From positions 1 through 25,441 of the forward strand of contig DDBY01000212.1 of the NCBI GenBank assembly GCA_002334985.1: a stretch of DNA of 25,441 nucleotides. The letters run 5' to 3'. Made by a program: the position numbers and the translations under genes. Below the pieces are notes generated by a model that saw nothing but the letters and a program-made list of their open reading frames with translations, was not told where the DNA came from and made no database searches. This DNA comes from Micavibrio sp. UBA2020 (GTDB taxonomy: Bacteria; Pseudomonadota; Alphaproteobacteria; Micavibrionales; UBA2020). Below are positions 1-8,989 of the stretch, one piece after another; positions within the stretch are counted from its first letter, which is position 1; every line of letters starts with the position of its first letter.

Positions 1-1
1 C

Positions 2-544
2 GTCGCGCGTCTTGAAAACGAAGTCGCGGGCATCGGCGGCGATGCGCGTTACCTGCGCAGCCGCGTCGGCGCGACGGCTTATTTCCCTGTGCGCGACAAA
101 TGGGTGCTGAGCCTGCTTGCTGAAACCGGCTATATTTTCGGCTTCGGCGGCGAAGATTTGCGCATTAACGAACGCTTCTTTATCGGCGGCACCACGCTGC
201 GCGGTTTCGAGGAATCGGGTATCGGCCCGCGTGATACGGCCACCGACGACGCGCTGGGCGGGAACTTTTTTGGCCGCGGCTCCGTTGAACTTGAGTTCCC
301 CTCCGGTCTGCCGGACGATTTGGGTGTCCGCCTGCGTACCTTCAGCGACTTCGGCGTGCTGCGCGAAGTTGACGAAAGCGGTCCCGGCATCGACCAGTCC
401 GACCTTATCCGCGTGACGGCGGGTGTGGGGATTTCCTGGCGTTCTCCCTTCGGTCCTGTGCGTATGGATTTTGCCGTGCCGGTCGTGAAGGAAGATTTCG
501 ACAAGGACGAGTTTTTCCGCTTCAGCTTCGGCACGCGTTTCTAA
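2..544 (+). CDS. bamA: Outer-membrane protein assembly factor BamA, C-terminal part (5' end outside window)
   Basis: The reading frame is open from base 2, so only about the last 180 residues of the protein are present. BamA is the Omp85-type beta-barrel that inserts other barrels into the outer membrane. The sequence shows the Omp85 loop-6 signature LRGF within GGTTLRGFEESGIGPRD, the glycine/aromatic alternation of a barrel, and the terminal strand SFGTRF ending in Phe, as expected of an outer-membrane beta-signal. The POTRA domains lie upstream of the window. The next genes are ompH and the lpx cluster, the classic alphaproteobacterial neighbourhood, which separates BamA from a TamA paralogue. 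Family assignment is firm; BamA versus another Omp85 rests mainly on context. Confidence 0.9.
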   Translation, partial: VARLENEVAGIGGDARYLRSRVGATAYFPVRDKWVLSLLAETGYIFGFGGEDLRINERFFIGGTTLRGFEESGIGPRDTATDDALGGNFFGRGSVELEFPSGLPDDLGVRLRTFSDFGVLREVDESGPGIDQSDLIRVTAGVGISWRSPFGPVRMDFAVPVVKEDFDKDEFFRFSFGTRF

Positions 545-600
545 AAAACGCACCGGACAAACATATAAACGTAAAAGGCACTTACAGAAGGTTTAATGAT

Positions 601-1191
601 ATGACACACATCCGCACTTTCACCGCCGCCGTTTTTGCCGTCCTTTTGATGGGCGCGGCGCCGTCTTTTGCCGCAGCCCCCGTAACGGCCGCGCAGGGCG
701 CCTCCGCCAGCGGCATTGTTTTCGGTATCATGGATTTGGATGGCGTTCTGCGTAAAAGCGCGGCCGGCGAAGATATCCTGAAAACCGTCAACGCCAAGCG
801 CAAGGAATACGAAGCGCAAATCACCAAAGAAGAAGAAACGCTGAAAAAGCAAAAAGACGAAATCATCAAAAAACGCGACAAGATGACCGAGGCCGATTTC
901 GAAAACCAGCGCAAGGAGTTCGAGAAAAAAGCCGCGCAAGGCTTCAAAATGGTGCAGGAGCGTAAACAAACGCTGGATTACGCCTTTAACCAGGCGATGA
1001 CCAAACTGCGCGAAGAAACGCTGAAAATCACTGCGGAAATCGCGCGCCTGCGCAGCCTTGATGTCGTCTTCTCCGATGATTCCGTCATTCTGGCGGAACG
1101 CGGCTATGACATTTCCGAAGAAGTTCTGGCGCGTTTGAACAAAGACGTGAAGAAAATCCCCGTCAACTTCGCTTTGCCGAAAAAGAAATAA
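601..1191 (+). CDS. OmpH/Skp-family periplasmic chaperone
   Basis: A 196-residue protein with an N-terminal signal peptide (hydrophobic residues about 8-20, likely cleavage near SFA-AAP at 24-26). A long Lys/Glu-rich, strongly helical stretch follows at about residues 60-140, typical of the coiled-coil tentacles of Skp/OmpH. Skp binds unfolded outer-membrane proteins in the periplasm and delivers them to the BAM complex. It sits 56 bp after bamA and 13 bp before lpxD, as in many Gram-negatives. The ATG at 601 follows an AGAAGG element about 10 bases upstream. The tail is slightly longer than in Escherichia coli Skp. Nothing appears broken. Confidence 0.88.
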   Translation: MTHIRTFTAAVFAVLLMGAAPSFAAAPVTAAQGASASGIVFGIMDLDGVLRKSAAGEDILKTVNAKRKEYEAQITKEEETLKKQKDEIIKKRDKMTEADFENQRKEFEKKAAQGFKMVQERKQTLDYAFNQAMTKLREETLKITAEIARLRSLDVVFSDDSVILAERGYDISEEVLARLNKDVKKIPVNFALPKKK

Positions 1192-1204
1192 GCGGGAGAG
1201 TGGC

Positions 1205-2236
1205 ATGGCCGATCCGCGTTTTTTTCAAAAAGCAGGGCCTTTCACGCTGGGCGAACTTGCGCAGCTGACGGGCGCGACACTGTCCGACCCCGCTGCGGCG
1301 GGCAAGGCGCTTACCGACGTCGCCCCGCTGCAAGACGCGCAAGCGGAGCATCTGTCGTTCCTCGATAACAAGAAATATGCGTCCTTCTTCAAGGCGACCA
1401 AGGCGGGGGCGTGTTTCGTGCGTCCCGAACTGGCGGCAGACGCGCCCGCGGGCACGGTTTGCCTGACGCATAAAAACCCCTATAAAGCCTATGCTATTGC
1501 GGCGCAGGCGTTTTACCCGCAGCCGAAGCCGGAAACTTTCCGCGCACCGTCGGCTGTTATCGACCCTGCGGCGGTGATTGGTGCAGATTGCCACATCGGC
1601 CACGGCGCGGTGATTGGCAAAGGTGTTAAAATCGGCGACCGCAGCCGCATTGGCGCGCTGGCGGTTATCGAAGACAACGTTGAAATTGGCGCTGATTGCG
1701 ACATCGGCGCGCGCGTCTATCTGACGCATACCGTGATGGGCAACAAAGTGCGCCTGCATCCGGGCGCGGTTATCGGCCGTCCGGGTTTTGGTTTTGCCAT
1801 CGACCCCGCGGGCTATGTGGCTGTGCCGCAGCTGGGCCGTGTGATGATTGGCGATGACGTCGAGATTGGCGCCAATACCACCATCGACCGCGGCGCAGGC
1901 CCCGATACGGTTATCGGGCAGGGCACGCGCATCGACAACCTCGTGCAAATCGGACATAACGTGCACATCGGTAAATTCTGCGTGGTTGTGTCGCAGACGG
2001 GCATTTCCGGTTCCACCCAGCTTGGCGATTACGTCATGACGGGCGGGCAGTCGGGCTTTGCCGGCCATCTTAAAATCGGTGCGGGCGCCAAAATCGCCGC
2101 GCAATCGGGCATCATGCGGGATATCCCGCCGGGCGGGGAAGTCATGGGCTCTCCCGCTGTGCCCATCCGCCAGTTTATGCGCCAGACCGCTATCTGGTCG
2201 CGCATCAGCCTCAAGAAAGGACAAGACGAAACATGA
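1205..2236 (+). CDS. lpxD: UDP-3-O-(3-hydroxyacyl)glucosamine N-acyltransferase LpxD
   Basis: A 343-residue cytoplasmic enzyme for the third step of lipid A synthesis, N-acylation of UDP-3-O-acylglucosamine using 3-hydroxyacyl-ACP. The N-terminal uridine-binding domain (about 1-110, with LSFLDNKKY) is followed by many hexapeptide repeats forming a left-handed beta-helix. The catalytic His is expected at H251 in QIGHNVHIG. The C-terminal part [15 protein letters not shown] is typical of LpxD rather than LpxA. The ATG at 1205 has GGGAGAG a few bases upstream. The stop overlaps the fabZ start by 4 bp (ATGA), implying translational coupling. Confidence 0.96.
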   Translation: MADPRFFQKAGPFTLGELAQLTGATLSDPAAAGKALTDVAPLQDAQAEHLSFLDNKKYASFFKATKAGACFVRPELAADAPAGTVCLTHKNPYKAYAIAAQAFYPQPKPETFRAPSAVIDPAAVIGADCHIGHGAVIGKGVKIGDRSRIGALAVIEDNVEIGADCDIGARVYLTHTVMGNKVRLHPGAVIGRPGFGFAIDPAGYVAVPQLGRVMIGDDVEIGANTTIDRGAGPDTVIGQGTRIDNLVQIGHNVHIGKFCVVVSQTGISGSTQLGDYVMTGGQSGFAGHLKIGAGAKIAAQSGIMRDIPPGGEVMGSPAVPIRQFMRQTAIWSRISLKKGQDET

Positions 2237-2706
2237 CGACGACTGAACCGGCAAAGCCTGCTGCACCGCTGCTGGATACCCGCCGCATCATGGAAATGCT
2301 GCCGCATCGCTTTCCGATGCTGCTCATCGACCGCGTACTCGAAGTTGACCCGAGCGAGCGTGCACTCGCCCTTAAAAACGTCACCATCAACGAAGATTTC
2401 TTCAACGGCCATTTTCCGGGCGCACCGGTTATGCCGGGCGTGTTGATTATCGAAGCCATGGCGCAGACCGCGGCCGCGCTGGTTGTGCATTCGGTCGGTA
2501 AAGAGCTTGAAGGCAAGCTTGTCTATTTCATGGCGATTGACGAAGCGAAATTCCGCCGTCCGGTGACGCCGGGCGACCAGTTGAAAATCGAAGTCGTGCG
2601 CGTGCAAAACCGCCGCAACGTCTGGAAGTTCAAAGGCGAAGCGCGGGTGGATGGCGAGCTTTGTGCCGAAGCCATCGTGACCGCTATGATTATGGATGGG
2701 AAATAA
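2233..2706 (+). CDS. fabZ: 3-hydroxyacyl-ACP dehydratase FabZ
   Basis: A 157-residue single-hotdog dehydratase of type II fatty acid synthesis, converting 3-hydroxyacyl-ACP to trans-2-enoyl-ACP. The motifs [14 protein letters not shown] and [21 protein letters not shown] are diagnostic. The catalytic pair would be H60 and E74, the same 14-residue spacing as in the Escherichia coli enzyme. It starts inside the lpxD stop (4-bp overlap). Its substrate, 3-hydroxyacyl-ACP, is also the donor used by LpxA and LpxD. Its position between lpxD and lpxA is the standard arrangement and probably balances fatty-acid and lipid A flux. Confidence 0.97.
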   Translation: MTTTEPAKPAAPLLDTRRIMEMLPHRFPMLLIDRVLEVDPSERALALKNVTINEDFFNGHFPGAPVMPGVLIIEAMAQTAAALVVHSVGKELEGKLVYFMAIDEAKFRRPVTPGDQLKIEVVRVQNRRNVWKFKGEARVDGELCAEAIVTAMIMDGK

Positions 2707-2710
2707 GCCC

Positions 2711-2724
2711 TTTTTGCGCAAAAA
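2711..2724. other. Perfect 14-bp palindrome just after fabZ
   Basis: TTTTTGCGCAAAAA is a perfect palindrome five bases after the fabZ stop. It has no loop and so is a poor terminator by itself. It lies in the 157-bp gap that interrupts an otherwise tightly packed cluster. It may be a protein-binding site or chance in an A/T-rich gap. Confidence 0.3.
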
Positions 2725-2793
2725 ACGGCTGTTTGGCGTCCAAAAGCCCCCATTTTAAGCTGTTTTTTGTTACAGACTGTCACATAGCGTGAT

Positions 2794-2822
2794 TTGGCTC
2801 TGAAATTCCATTTTGCTATCAA
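2794..2822 (+). promoter_or_regulatory. Candidate sigma-70 promoter for lpxA-lpxI-lpxB-asmA
   Basis: TTGGCT (2794-2799) and TATCAA (2817-2822) are separated by exactly 17 bases, each matching 4 of 6 consensus positions. The lpxA start lies about 35 bases beyond the expected transcription start. The 157-bp gap here is by far the largest in the cluster, which supports an internal promoter. The prediction is by eye only. Confidence 0.4.
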
Positions 2823-2863
2823 TAACTTATCGTAAAACCGCTGCGCGCACGGAGAGTATATTC

Positions 2864-3670
2864 ATGGCACAGGCCGTCATTCACAAAACCGCCATCATCG
2901 AAGACGGCGCGATTATCGGCGAAGATTGCAAAATCGGCGCTTATTGCGTTGTCGGTCCGAATGTGAAACTCGGCCGCGCGGTGGAGCTTAAATCGCATGT
3001 CGTTATCGATGGCTATACCACGATTGGCGATGAAACCATTGTCTGGCCGTTTGCGTCCCTCGGCTCCGCGCCGCAGGATTTGAAATTCAAGGGCGAAAAA
3101 TCCGAACTGATTATCGGCGCGCGCTGCAAAATCCGTGAACATGTCACCATGAACCCCGGCACCGAAGGCGACAAGATGAAAACCGTCGTCGGCGACAACT
3201 GCCTGTTCATGACTGCATCGCACGTTGCGCATGACTGCATCGTCGGCAACAACGTCATTCTTGCCAATAACGCCACGCTGGCCGGTCACGTCGAAGTGGG
3301 CGATTTCGCCATCATCGGCGGGCTTGCCGCTGTACATCAATTCGTCCGCATCGGGCCTTTCGCCATGATTGGCGGCATGTCGGGCGTTGAATACGACGTC
3401 ATTCCTTACGGTCTTGTCAAAGGCGAGCGCGCGCATCTGGCCGGTCTTAACTACGTCGGGCTCGAACGCCGCGGCTTTACCAAAGACCAGGTGCAGCTGC
3501 TGATGAAAGCCTTCCGCCAGTTGTTCGATAATAACGGCACGCTGGCCGAGCGCATCAATACCGTTGCCAACGATTTCGGCAGCGAACAGGCTGTCATGCG
3601 CATGATTGAATTCATCCGTGCGAAAGAAGGCCGCTCGGTTCTTCAGCCCAAATCCGCTGCGAACGGTTGA
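2864..3670 (+). CDS. lpxA: UDP-N-acetylglucosamine O-acyltransferase LpxA
   Basis: A 268-residue trimeric left-handed beta-helix enzyme for the first step of lipid A synthesis, 3-O-acylation of UDP-GlcNAc. Hexapeptide repeats fill residues 5-185 and a helical C-terminus follows. H120, H123 (predicted catalytic), H142 and H158 correspond to H122, H125, H144 and H160 of the Escherichia coli enzyme with a constant offset of two. The ATG at 2864 is chosen because GGAGAG lies 7 bases upstream and the product then matches the family length. An upstream in-frame TTG at 2813 would add 17 unlikely residues. lpxI follows after 3 bp. Confidence 0.96.
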   Translation: MAQAVIHKTAIIEDGAIIGEDCKIGAYCVVGPNVKLGRAVELKSHVVIDGYTTIGDETIVWPFASLGSAPQDLKFKGEKSELIIGARCKIREHVTMNPGTEGDKMKTVVGDNCLFMTASHVAHDCIVGNNVILANNATLAGHVEVGDFAIIGGLAAVHQFVRIGPFAMIGGMSGVEYDVIPYGLVKGERAHLAGLNYVGLERRGFTKDQVQLLMKAFRQLFDNNGTLAERINTVANDFGSEQAVMRMIEFIRAKEGRSVLQPKSAANG

Positions 3671-3673
3671 ACC

Positions 3674-4486
3674 ATGTCGCGCCTCGGGATTATAGCGGGG
3701 AGCGGCGGGCTCCCCCGCAGGCTCATCGAGGCATGCCGCAGGGACGGGCGCGAATTTTTCGTGTTGGGCTTCCGCGGCCAGACCGAAGACGGTTTGATGT
3801 CCGGTGTGCCGCACGGCTGGACGAAACTTGGCGCAACGAATGCGGCGATTGAAATCCTCAAACAGAATAACGTCGATACGCTGGTGATGGCGGGCGCCAT
3901 CCGCCGTCCGTCGCTGCGTGAAATGCGGCCGGATTTGCGCACGCTCAAGGTTTTTGCACGTCTTGGGGCTGCAGCCTTTGGCGATGATGCGCTTTTGCGT
4001 GCTGTCGTGGACGAGCTGGAAAAAGAAGGCTTCAGCATTGTCGGTGCGCATGACATTGAACCTGCGCTGATTACCACCACCGGCGTCCTCGGCCGTATCC
4101 AGCCGGGGGAGCAAAATTGCATCGACCGCGATTTCGGTATCAAGGTCACCAAAACCCTCGGCGCGCTTGATGTCGGTCAGGCTGCCGTTGTGCAGCAGGG
4201 GATTGTTATCGGCATTGAAGCTGTCGAGGGTACGGATAACCTGCTCGCGCGGTGCCGCAAGCACCGCCGCCAGGGGATTGGCGGCGTGCTGGTCAAGTCC
4301 TGCAAACCGCAGCAGGACCGCCGCATCGATTTGCCTGCGATTGGCCTGCGCACCGTGCGCCGCGCGTATGAGGCGGGCCTCTCCGGCATTGCGGTCGAGG
4401 CGGGGGCGTCTATTCTTCTCGACCGTGACGAAGTGATTGCCGCGGCGGACAGCCTTGGCCTGTTTATCGAAGGGTTTACCGCATGA
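3674..4486 (+). CDS. lpxI: UDP-2,3-diacylglucosamine pyrophosphatase LpxI
   Basis: A 270-residue protein of the LpxI (DUF1009) family, which hydrolyses UDP-2,3-diacylglucosamine to lipid X. It replaces the unrelated LpxH in many Alphaproteobacteria. The N-terminus GIIAGSGGLPRRL and the C-terminal block with GGVLVKSCKPQQDRRIDLP and GLSGIAVEAGASILLDRD are characteristic. D215 and D219 sit in the conserved QDxRxDLPxIG segment, where the essential Asp of the Caulobacter enzyme (D225) is expected. It lies 3 bp after lpxA and overlaps lpxB by 4 bp, so it sits exactly between the steps it connects. Confidence 0.95.
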   Translation: MSRLGIIAGSGGLPRRLIEACRRDGREFFVLGFRGQTEDGLMSGVPHGWTKLGATNAAIEILKQNNVDTLVMAGAIRRPSLREMRPDLRTLKVFARLGAAAFGDDALLRAVVDELEKEGFSIVGAHDIEPALITTTGVLGRIQPGEQNCIDRDFGIKVTKTLGALDVGQAAVVQQGIVIGIEAVEGTDNLLARCRKHRRQGIGGVLVKSCKPQQDRRIDLPAIGLRTVRRAYEAGLSGIAVEAGASILLDRDEVIAAADSLGLFIEGFTA

Positions 4487-5721
4487 CGGATATTCTGGGC
4501 ATGATTGACGAAGATACGCCAAAATCAGCGCTCAAAGAGCCGCTGCGTATTTTTCTGGTCGCGGGTGAGGCGTCGGGCGATCTTCTGGGCGCGAACCTGA
4601 TGCGTGCGCTGAAGGCCGAGCGCGCCGATGTGCAATTCTTCGGCGTGGGCGGAAAAAATATGCAGGCGCAGGGTATGGAAAGCCTGTTTCCGATGGAAGA
4701 ACTTTCGGTCATGGGGCTGGCCGAGGTTTTGCCGCGGCTGTTTAAAATCATGGCGCGCATCCGCCAGACCCGCAAAGCTGTTTTGAATATCAAGCCGCAC
4801 GCGCTTGTCACCATCGATAGTCCTGATTTCTGTTTCCGCGTCGTGCGGCAGGTCAAGGCGTGCAGCAAGGATATTCCGTGCATTCATTACGTTGCGCCGA
4901 GTGTCTGGGCATGGCGACCGAAGCGGGCGGAGAAGGTGGCGAAGTTCCTCGACCACATCCTCACGTTGTTGCCGTTCGAGCCGCCGTATTTCACCCGTCA
5001 TGGCCTCGATGCGACATTCGTCGGCCATCCTGTTGTTGAAAAAATCGATAGCCGCGGCGATGCCAACCGCTTCCGCGAAAAATACGGTCTCAAGGCCAAT
5101 CAGCCCGTATTCTGCATGCTGCCCGGCAGCCGCATGAGCGAGCTGAGCCGTTTGCTGGACAAATTCAGCGAGACGGCCGACATCGTTTTGCGTCACCGTC
5201 ATCAGGCGGTTATCGTCATTCCGACGCTTGCGCATCTGAAACCCTATATAGAAAAGTTTTTCGTGGGCAAGGGCATCAACCCGATTGTGGTCACGGATGA
5301 CCAGGACAAATACGACAGCTTTTCTGCAGGTACCGCGGCGCTGGCGGCGTCCGGCACGGTGACGCTGGAACTGGCGCTGGCCGACACGCCGCACATCATC
5401 GCGTATAAATTGAACCCGATGTCGGCGTGGGTGGCGAAACATCTGGTCAAAACGCCCTATGTTAACCTTATCAATATCCTTCTGCGCCGCCCTGTGGTGC
5501 CGGAACTGCTTTTGGAAGAATGCGAACCGCAGCCGATGTCGCGCGCGCTTTTGCGCCTGATGGACGACCGCGATGCGCGCAGCCAGCAGCTGATGGATTT
5601 CCGCGAGGCGTTGATTAAAATCGGCCTTGGCGACCCCAAACCGCCGAGCGTGCGCGCGGCCGAAGCCGTTATCGAAACCGTCGAAAAAAATATCCTGAAA
5701 AAAAGGTCTGCCCTGCCATGA
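4483..5721 (+). CDS. lpxB: Lipid-A-disaccharide synthase LpxB
   Basis: A 412-residue family 19 glycosyltransferase that condenses UDP-2,3-diacylglucosamine with lipid X to form the lipid A disaccharide at the inner face of the cytoplasmic membrane. The sequence shows VAGEASGD (residues 26-33), YVAPSVWAWRPKRA, VGHPVVE, the nucleotide-binding LPGSRMSEL and SGTVTLELAL. About 20 residues precede the first conserved strand, so M7 (MIDEDTPK) is an alternative start. The ATG at 4483 is favoured by the 4-bp coupling with lpxI. The stop overlaps the start of the AsmA-family gene by 4 bp. Confidence 0.96.
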   Translation: MTDILGMIDEDTPKSALKEPLRIFLVAGEASGDLLGANLMRALKAERADVQFFGVGGKNMQAQGMESLFPMEELSVMGLAEVLPRLFKIMARIRQTRKAVLNIKPHALVTIDSPDFCFRVVRQVKACSKDIPCIHYVAPSVWAWRPKRAEKVAKFLDHILTLLPFEPPYFTRHGLDATFVGHPVVEKIDSRGDANRFREKYGLKANQPVFCMLPGSRMSELSRLLDKFSETADIVLRHRHQAVIVIPTLAHLKPYIEKFFVGKGINPIVVTDDQDKYDSFSAGTAALAASGTVTLELALADTPHIIAYKLNPMSAWVAKHLVKTPYVNLINILLRRPVVPELLLEECEPQPMSRALLRLMDDRDARSQQLMDFREALIKIGLGDPKPPSVRAAEAVIETVEKNILKKRSALP

Positions 5722-8700
5722 TGAAGCGTATCGTCGCCGCGCTGTTTGTTTTGCTGCTGGTGGCGCTGGCGCTTTTGCTGGTGGTGCCGAACTTTATCGA
5801 CTGGAACAAGCATAAAGATACGCTGGCCGTGCATGCTGCCGCTTATTTGCAGCGGGATGTTAAAATCGGTGGTGATATTACTTTCCGTCTTTTGCCGAAC
5901 CCGCAGCTATCGGTGAGCGATGTCAGTGTGGCCTCGGTCGAAGGGGCCAAAGCGCCTGATTTCTTCAAGCTGCGCCAGCTGGAGGCAAAAATCCGCTTTG
6001 CGCCACTGCTCGAAGGGCATGTCGAAATCGAAAAAATACATCTGGTCGAGCCTGAGCTGGTGCTTGAAGTGCTGGCCGACGGCCGCGCCAGCTGGCAAGG
6101 GTTGATGCAGGGTGATGCCGCGCGCAAACCGGTCGTTTTTGGTGAGCAGGGCGATGCCGTCAAACTTGAAGACGTGACGCTCAAGGGCGGGCGCATCCGT
6201 TATGTGCAGGCATCATCGGGCGTGGATATGGCGCTTGAACATCTCAACCTTTCTGTCGCGGCGCCCAGCTTGCGCGGGCCTTATAAAATCGTCGGCGACA
6301 TGCGTTTCCGCGATGTGCCGGTAAGCGTAGAAGCAACGACGGGGCAGGCCGACGAAAAAGGCATGCCGCTCAATATTCTGTTCCAGCCACTTGAAAAACT
6401 GCCGCAGCTTTCGCTGAAAGGTACGCTTGGTAAAAATGCCGAAGGGGCTTTTTACGAAGGCGATATTCAGCTGGAACAAGGCGCGCCTGCCAGCCTTTTC
6501 ACGCAAACCTTCCTGAGTGCGCCTGCCTGGATGCAGGAAGACATGAGCCTGAACGGCAAACTTTCCATGCGTGCGGGGCTGCTGACGCTGGAAAATATCG
6601 ACGGGCGCAGCGGCAAAAACGGCAAAGTTTCCGGCAAGGTTTCGTTGAGCCGGCCGCCGATGGAAACGCCAGTTCTTGACGTGGCGCTGAAGCTTGAACA
6701 TTTGCCGCTGGGCGGCAAAGAAATGGCGCTGCCCGAAGGAATGCGCGCCAAACTGTCACTGGAGGCAGAGGATGCACTATGGCGTGGCCAGCGTTTGCCG
6801 TCGGTGAAGCTGCTTGCCGAAAGCGGCGGGCAGGCATGGATGGTGCGCAAGCTGAGCGCGCAGCTGGCAGGCAAGACAGAATTTGAAGCCGAAGGCACGG
6901 TGCGGCCTGAACAGCAAACGCAGAGCCTTAAAATAAATTTCTCTACGGCCGATATTGCGGTTTTTGCAAAAAGCTATGCGGGGTTTTTGCCTGCGGCGGC
7001 GGCAAATATCCTGCCGCAACTGCCGGTGCAGGATGTGAAGCTGACGGGTAATCTCGATATCCGCGGCGACCGTACCAGCCTTTATAATTTTAACGCTACA
7101 TCTGGCGCGGAAGGCAAGGCGGGCGGGGTTCTGAATTTCTCCGGTAAAGAGATGGAAGCGCGGCTGAACCTTTTCGGCCTGTCGTGGGACGGGATGACGC
7201 CGGAACAACGCGCAGGTCTGATGAACGTACTTTTTGCCGCAGGTAACGATATTGATATTTCCGCAGGCGGGCAAAAATTTGCAGGCGAGACGTTTAATAA
7301 CGTGACGCTCAAGGCGGAAGCGAAAGATAAAGACATCCGGATTGAAAAGTTCTCGGGCATTTACGGTGCAGACGGCGCATTCGGCGTTTCCGGCAATTTC
7401 ACCGCATGGCCGCCGGAGGGGGCGGAAAGTGCCGCGCTCGATTTCACGCTCAAGGGCAGCGATGCCGCCGCCGCCGCGAAGCTGGCCGGCTTCGCGTGGC
7501 CGATGCCGCTGAATACAGCCGCACCGCTGGATATTCAGGGTAGCTGGCGCCGCAGCGCAGGGCAGAATACCTATAGCTTCGCAGGTGGATTCCGCGGCGG
7601 TACGGTGGATGTGAAAAAACCGTCAGCCGACGGGCCGCGCAAACTGGTGCTGTCGATGCCGGACAGTCAGGGCTTGCTGGCGCTGTTCGGTATGGACATC
7701 GACCGTCTGGTCAGCCCCGCGGGCGCCGCGACGCTTGCGGCCGATATGACGGGCGATGATAACGCTTATGTGCTGGACGGTTTGCGCCTGAGCATCAAGG
7801 ACGCCGTGACCAGCGGCCGTGCGGAGAAAAACGACAAGGGCATCACGGCAGACCTGCGCACGGCAAGCGCGCAATTTGACCGCTGGCTGGCGGCGGATAT
7901 CCGCCAGAGTGTGCCGCTTGCGCTTAAACTGCGTGCAGACAGGGCGGATGCGCGCGGGCTTGCGCTGCAAAATCTGGACAGCGATATGACGGTCACGTCG
8001 TCGAAAATAGACATCCGTGCGCTCAAGGCCGGTATCTGGGGCGGCACAACCAATGCGCGCGGTACGCTCATGCGCGGTGAAAACCGCCAATGGACGGCCA
8101 AGCTGGACGGCGATATTAAATCTTTCCGCCCGCTGCAAATTCCGCACGGCATTATCGGCGTCACGGCGGACGAGGGGGATATGACGTTCGATATGACGGC
8201 GCAGGCGCAGGATAAAACACCCTTTGGCGATATCGCGGGCAGCTTCGCGCTCAGCCTGCCGCGCCTTGAGGTGCAGGGTTTTGACCCTGCCGCGCTGGCG
8301 TCCTATCTGGACGGACTAAACGGTGCGCCGCAGGATTTGGCGGCCACGGCACATAAAACCCTGCGCAGTGGGGCTGCCAGCTACGGCGACGTGAATATCG
8401 ATTTCACGCGTGCAGGCAATGTCATCACGCTGAAAAGCCTTTCGCTGGACAATCAGGACAGCAGTGTCAAGGTTGAAGGTCATCTGGATACGGCAGCATC
8501 GAAATATGACATAAAGGCATTTTTGACGCTGAAGGCGCTGCGTGATTTGGATGTTCTTGAAATCACGCGCGCAGGCGATGTAACAACTGCGCCGGATTTG
8601 CGTTTTGACAACAAGCCGATTACTGACTTCGCCGCGGCGCGCGCGCCTGCGCCTGTTCCTGAAGTGCCCGCACCTGCGCCCGTGGTGGAAACAGCGCCGA

Positions 8701-8972
8701 TGGGCGAAGACGCGGAAATGTTGCCGCCCGGTTACTTGTCTGTACCGCAGGAAGGTGCCGCACCGCCGCCGGATGAAGAAGGCGAGGAAGAACTGTCGCG
8801 CGACATTCTGCCGGTCGAGGAAGAAAACCTTTCACCGCCGCCCGTCACGGAAGATACCGCAATGCCGGAGCAAGCCCCGCCGCAGCCGCAAGACATCGGT
8901 AGCGAACAAGGGCAACCCACGCCGGAGGAGAATAACCCCATCGGCGGTATTCTGGACAGGCTGGGGCAGTAA
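5718..8972 (+). CDS. AsmA-family protein, inner-membrane anchored, with Pro/Glu-rich tail
   Basis: A 1084-residue protein. An N-terminal transmembrane segment (about residues 4-27) is followed by FIDWNKHKD and a typical AsmA N-terminal domain. Very long beta-rich repetitive sequence follows, and the conserved AsmA C-terminal block lies at about 850-970 (PRLEVQGFDPAALASYLDGL, then GDVNIDFTRAGNVITLKSLSL). Residues about 973-1084 form a Pro/Glu/Ala-rich, probably disordered tail. AsmA-like proteins form periplasmic hydrophobic grooves and are implicated in lipid transport to the outer membrane. The 4-bp overlap with lpxB suggests a role linked to lipid A or phospholipid supply; this is inference. 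MetMet at the start leaves 5718 or 5721 open. Confidence 0.9.
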   Translation: MMKRIVAALFVLLLVALALLLVVPNFIDWNKHKDTLAVHAAAYLQRDVKIGGDITFRLLPNPQLSVSDVSVASVEGAKAPDFFKLRQLEAKIRFAPLLEGHVEIEKIHLVEPELVLEVLADGRASWQGLMQGDAARKPVVFGEQGDAVKLEDVTLKGGRIRYVQASSGVDMALEHLNLSVAAPSLRGPYKIVGDMRFRDVPVSVEATTGQADEKGMPLNILFQPLEKLPQLSLKGTLGKNAEGAFYEGDIQLEQGAPASLFTQTFLSAPAWMQEDMSLNGKLSMRAGLLTLENIDGRSGKNGKVSGKVSLSRPPMETPVLDVALKLEHLPLGGKEMALPEGMRAKLSLEAEDALWRGQRLPSVKLLAESGGQAWMVRKLSAQLAGKTEFEAEGTVRPEQQTQSLKINFSTADIAVFAKSYAGFLPAAAANILPQLPVQDVKLTGNLDIRGDRTSLYNFNATSGAEGKAGGVLNFSGKEMEARLNLFGLSWDGMTPEQRAGLMNVLFAAGNDIDISAGGQKFAGETFNNVTLKAEAKDKDIRIEKFSGIYGADGAFGVSGNFTAWPPEGAESAALDFTLKGSDAAAAAKLAGFAWPMPLNTAAPLDIQGSWRRSAGQNTYSFAGGFRGGTVDVKKPSADGPRKLVLSMPDSQGLLALFGMDIDRLVSPAGAATLAADMTGDDNAYVLDGLRLSIKDAVTSGRAEKNDKGITADLRTASAQFDRWLAADIRQSVPLALKLRADRADARGLALQNLDSDMTVTSSKIDIRALKAGIWGGTTNARGTLMRGENRQWTAKLDGDIKSFRPLQIPHGIIGVTADEGDMTFDMTAQAQDKTPFGDIAGSFALSLPRLEVQGFDPAALASYLDGLNGAPQDLAATAHKTLRSGAASYGDVNIDFTRAGNVITLKSLSLDNQDSSVKVEGHLDTAASKYDIKAFLTLKALRDLDVLEITRAGDVTTAPDLRFDNKPITDFAAARAPAPVPEVPAPAPVVETAPMGEDAEMLPPGYLSVPQEGAAPPPDEEGEEELSRDILPVEEENLSPPPVTEDTAMPEQAPPQPQDIGSEQGQPTPEENNPIGGILDRLGQ

Positions 8973-8989
8973 GCGATTACTTGCCTGTT

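Noticed and set aside
2813..2863. TTG-initiated extension of lpxA
   Set aside because: It overlaps the candidate promoter and adds residues without family character, whereas the ATG at 2864 has a clear ribosome-binding site.
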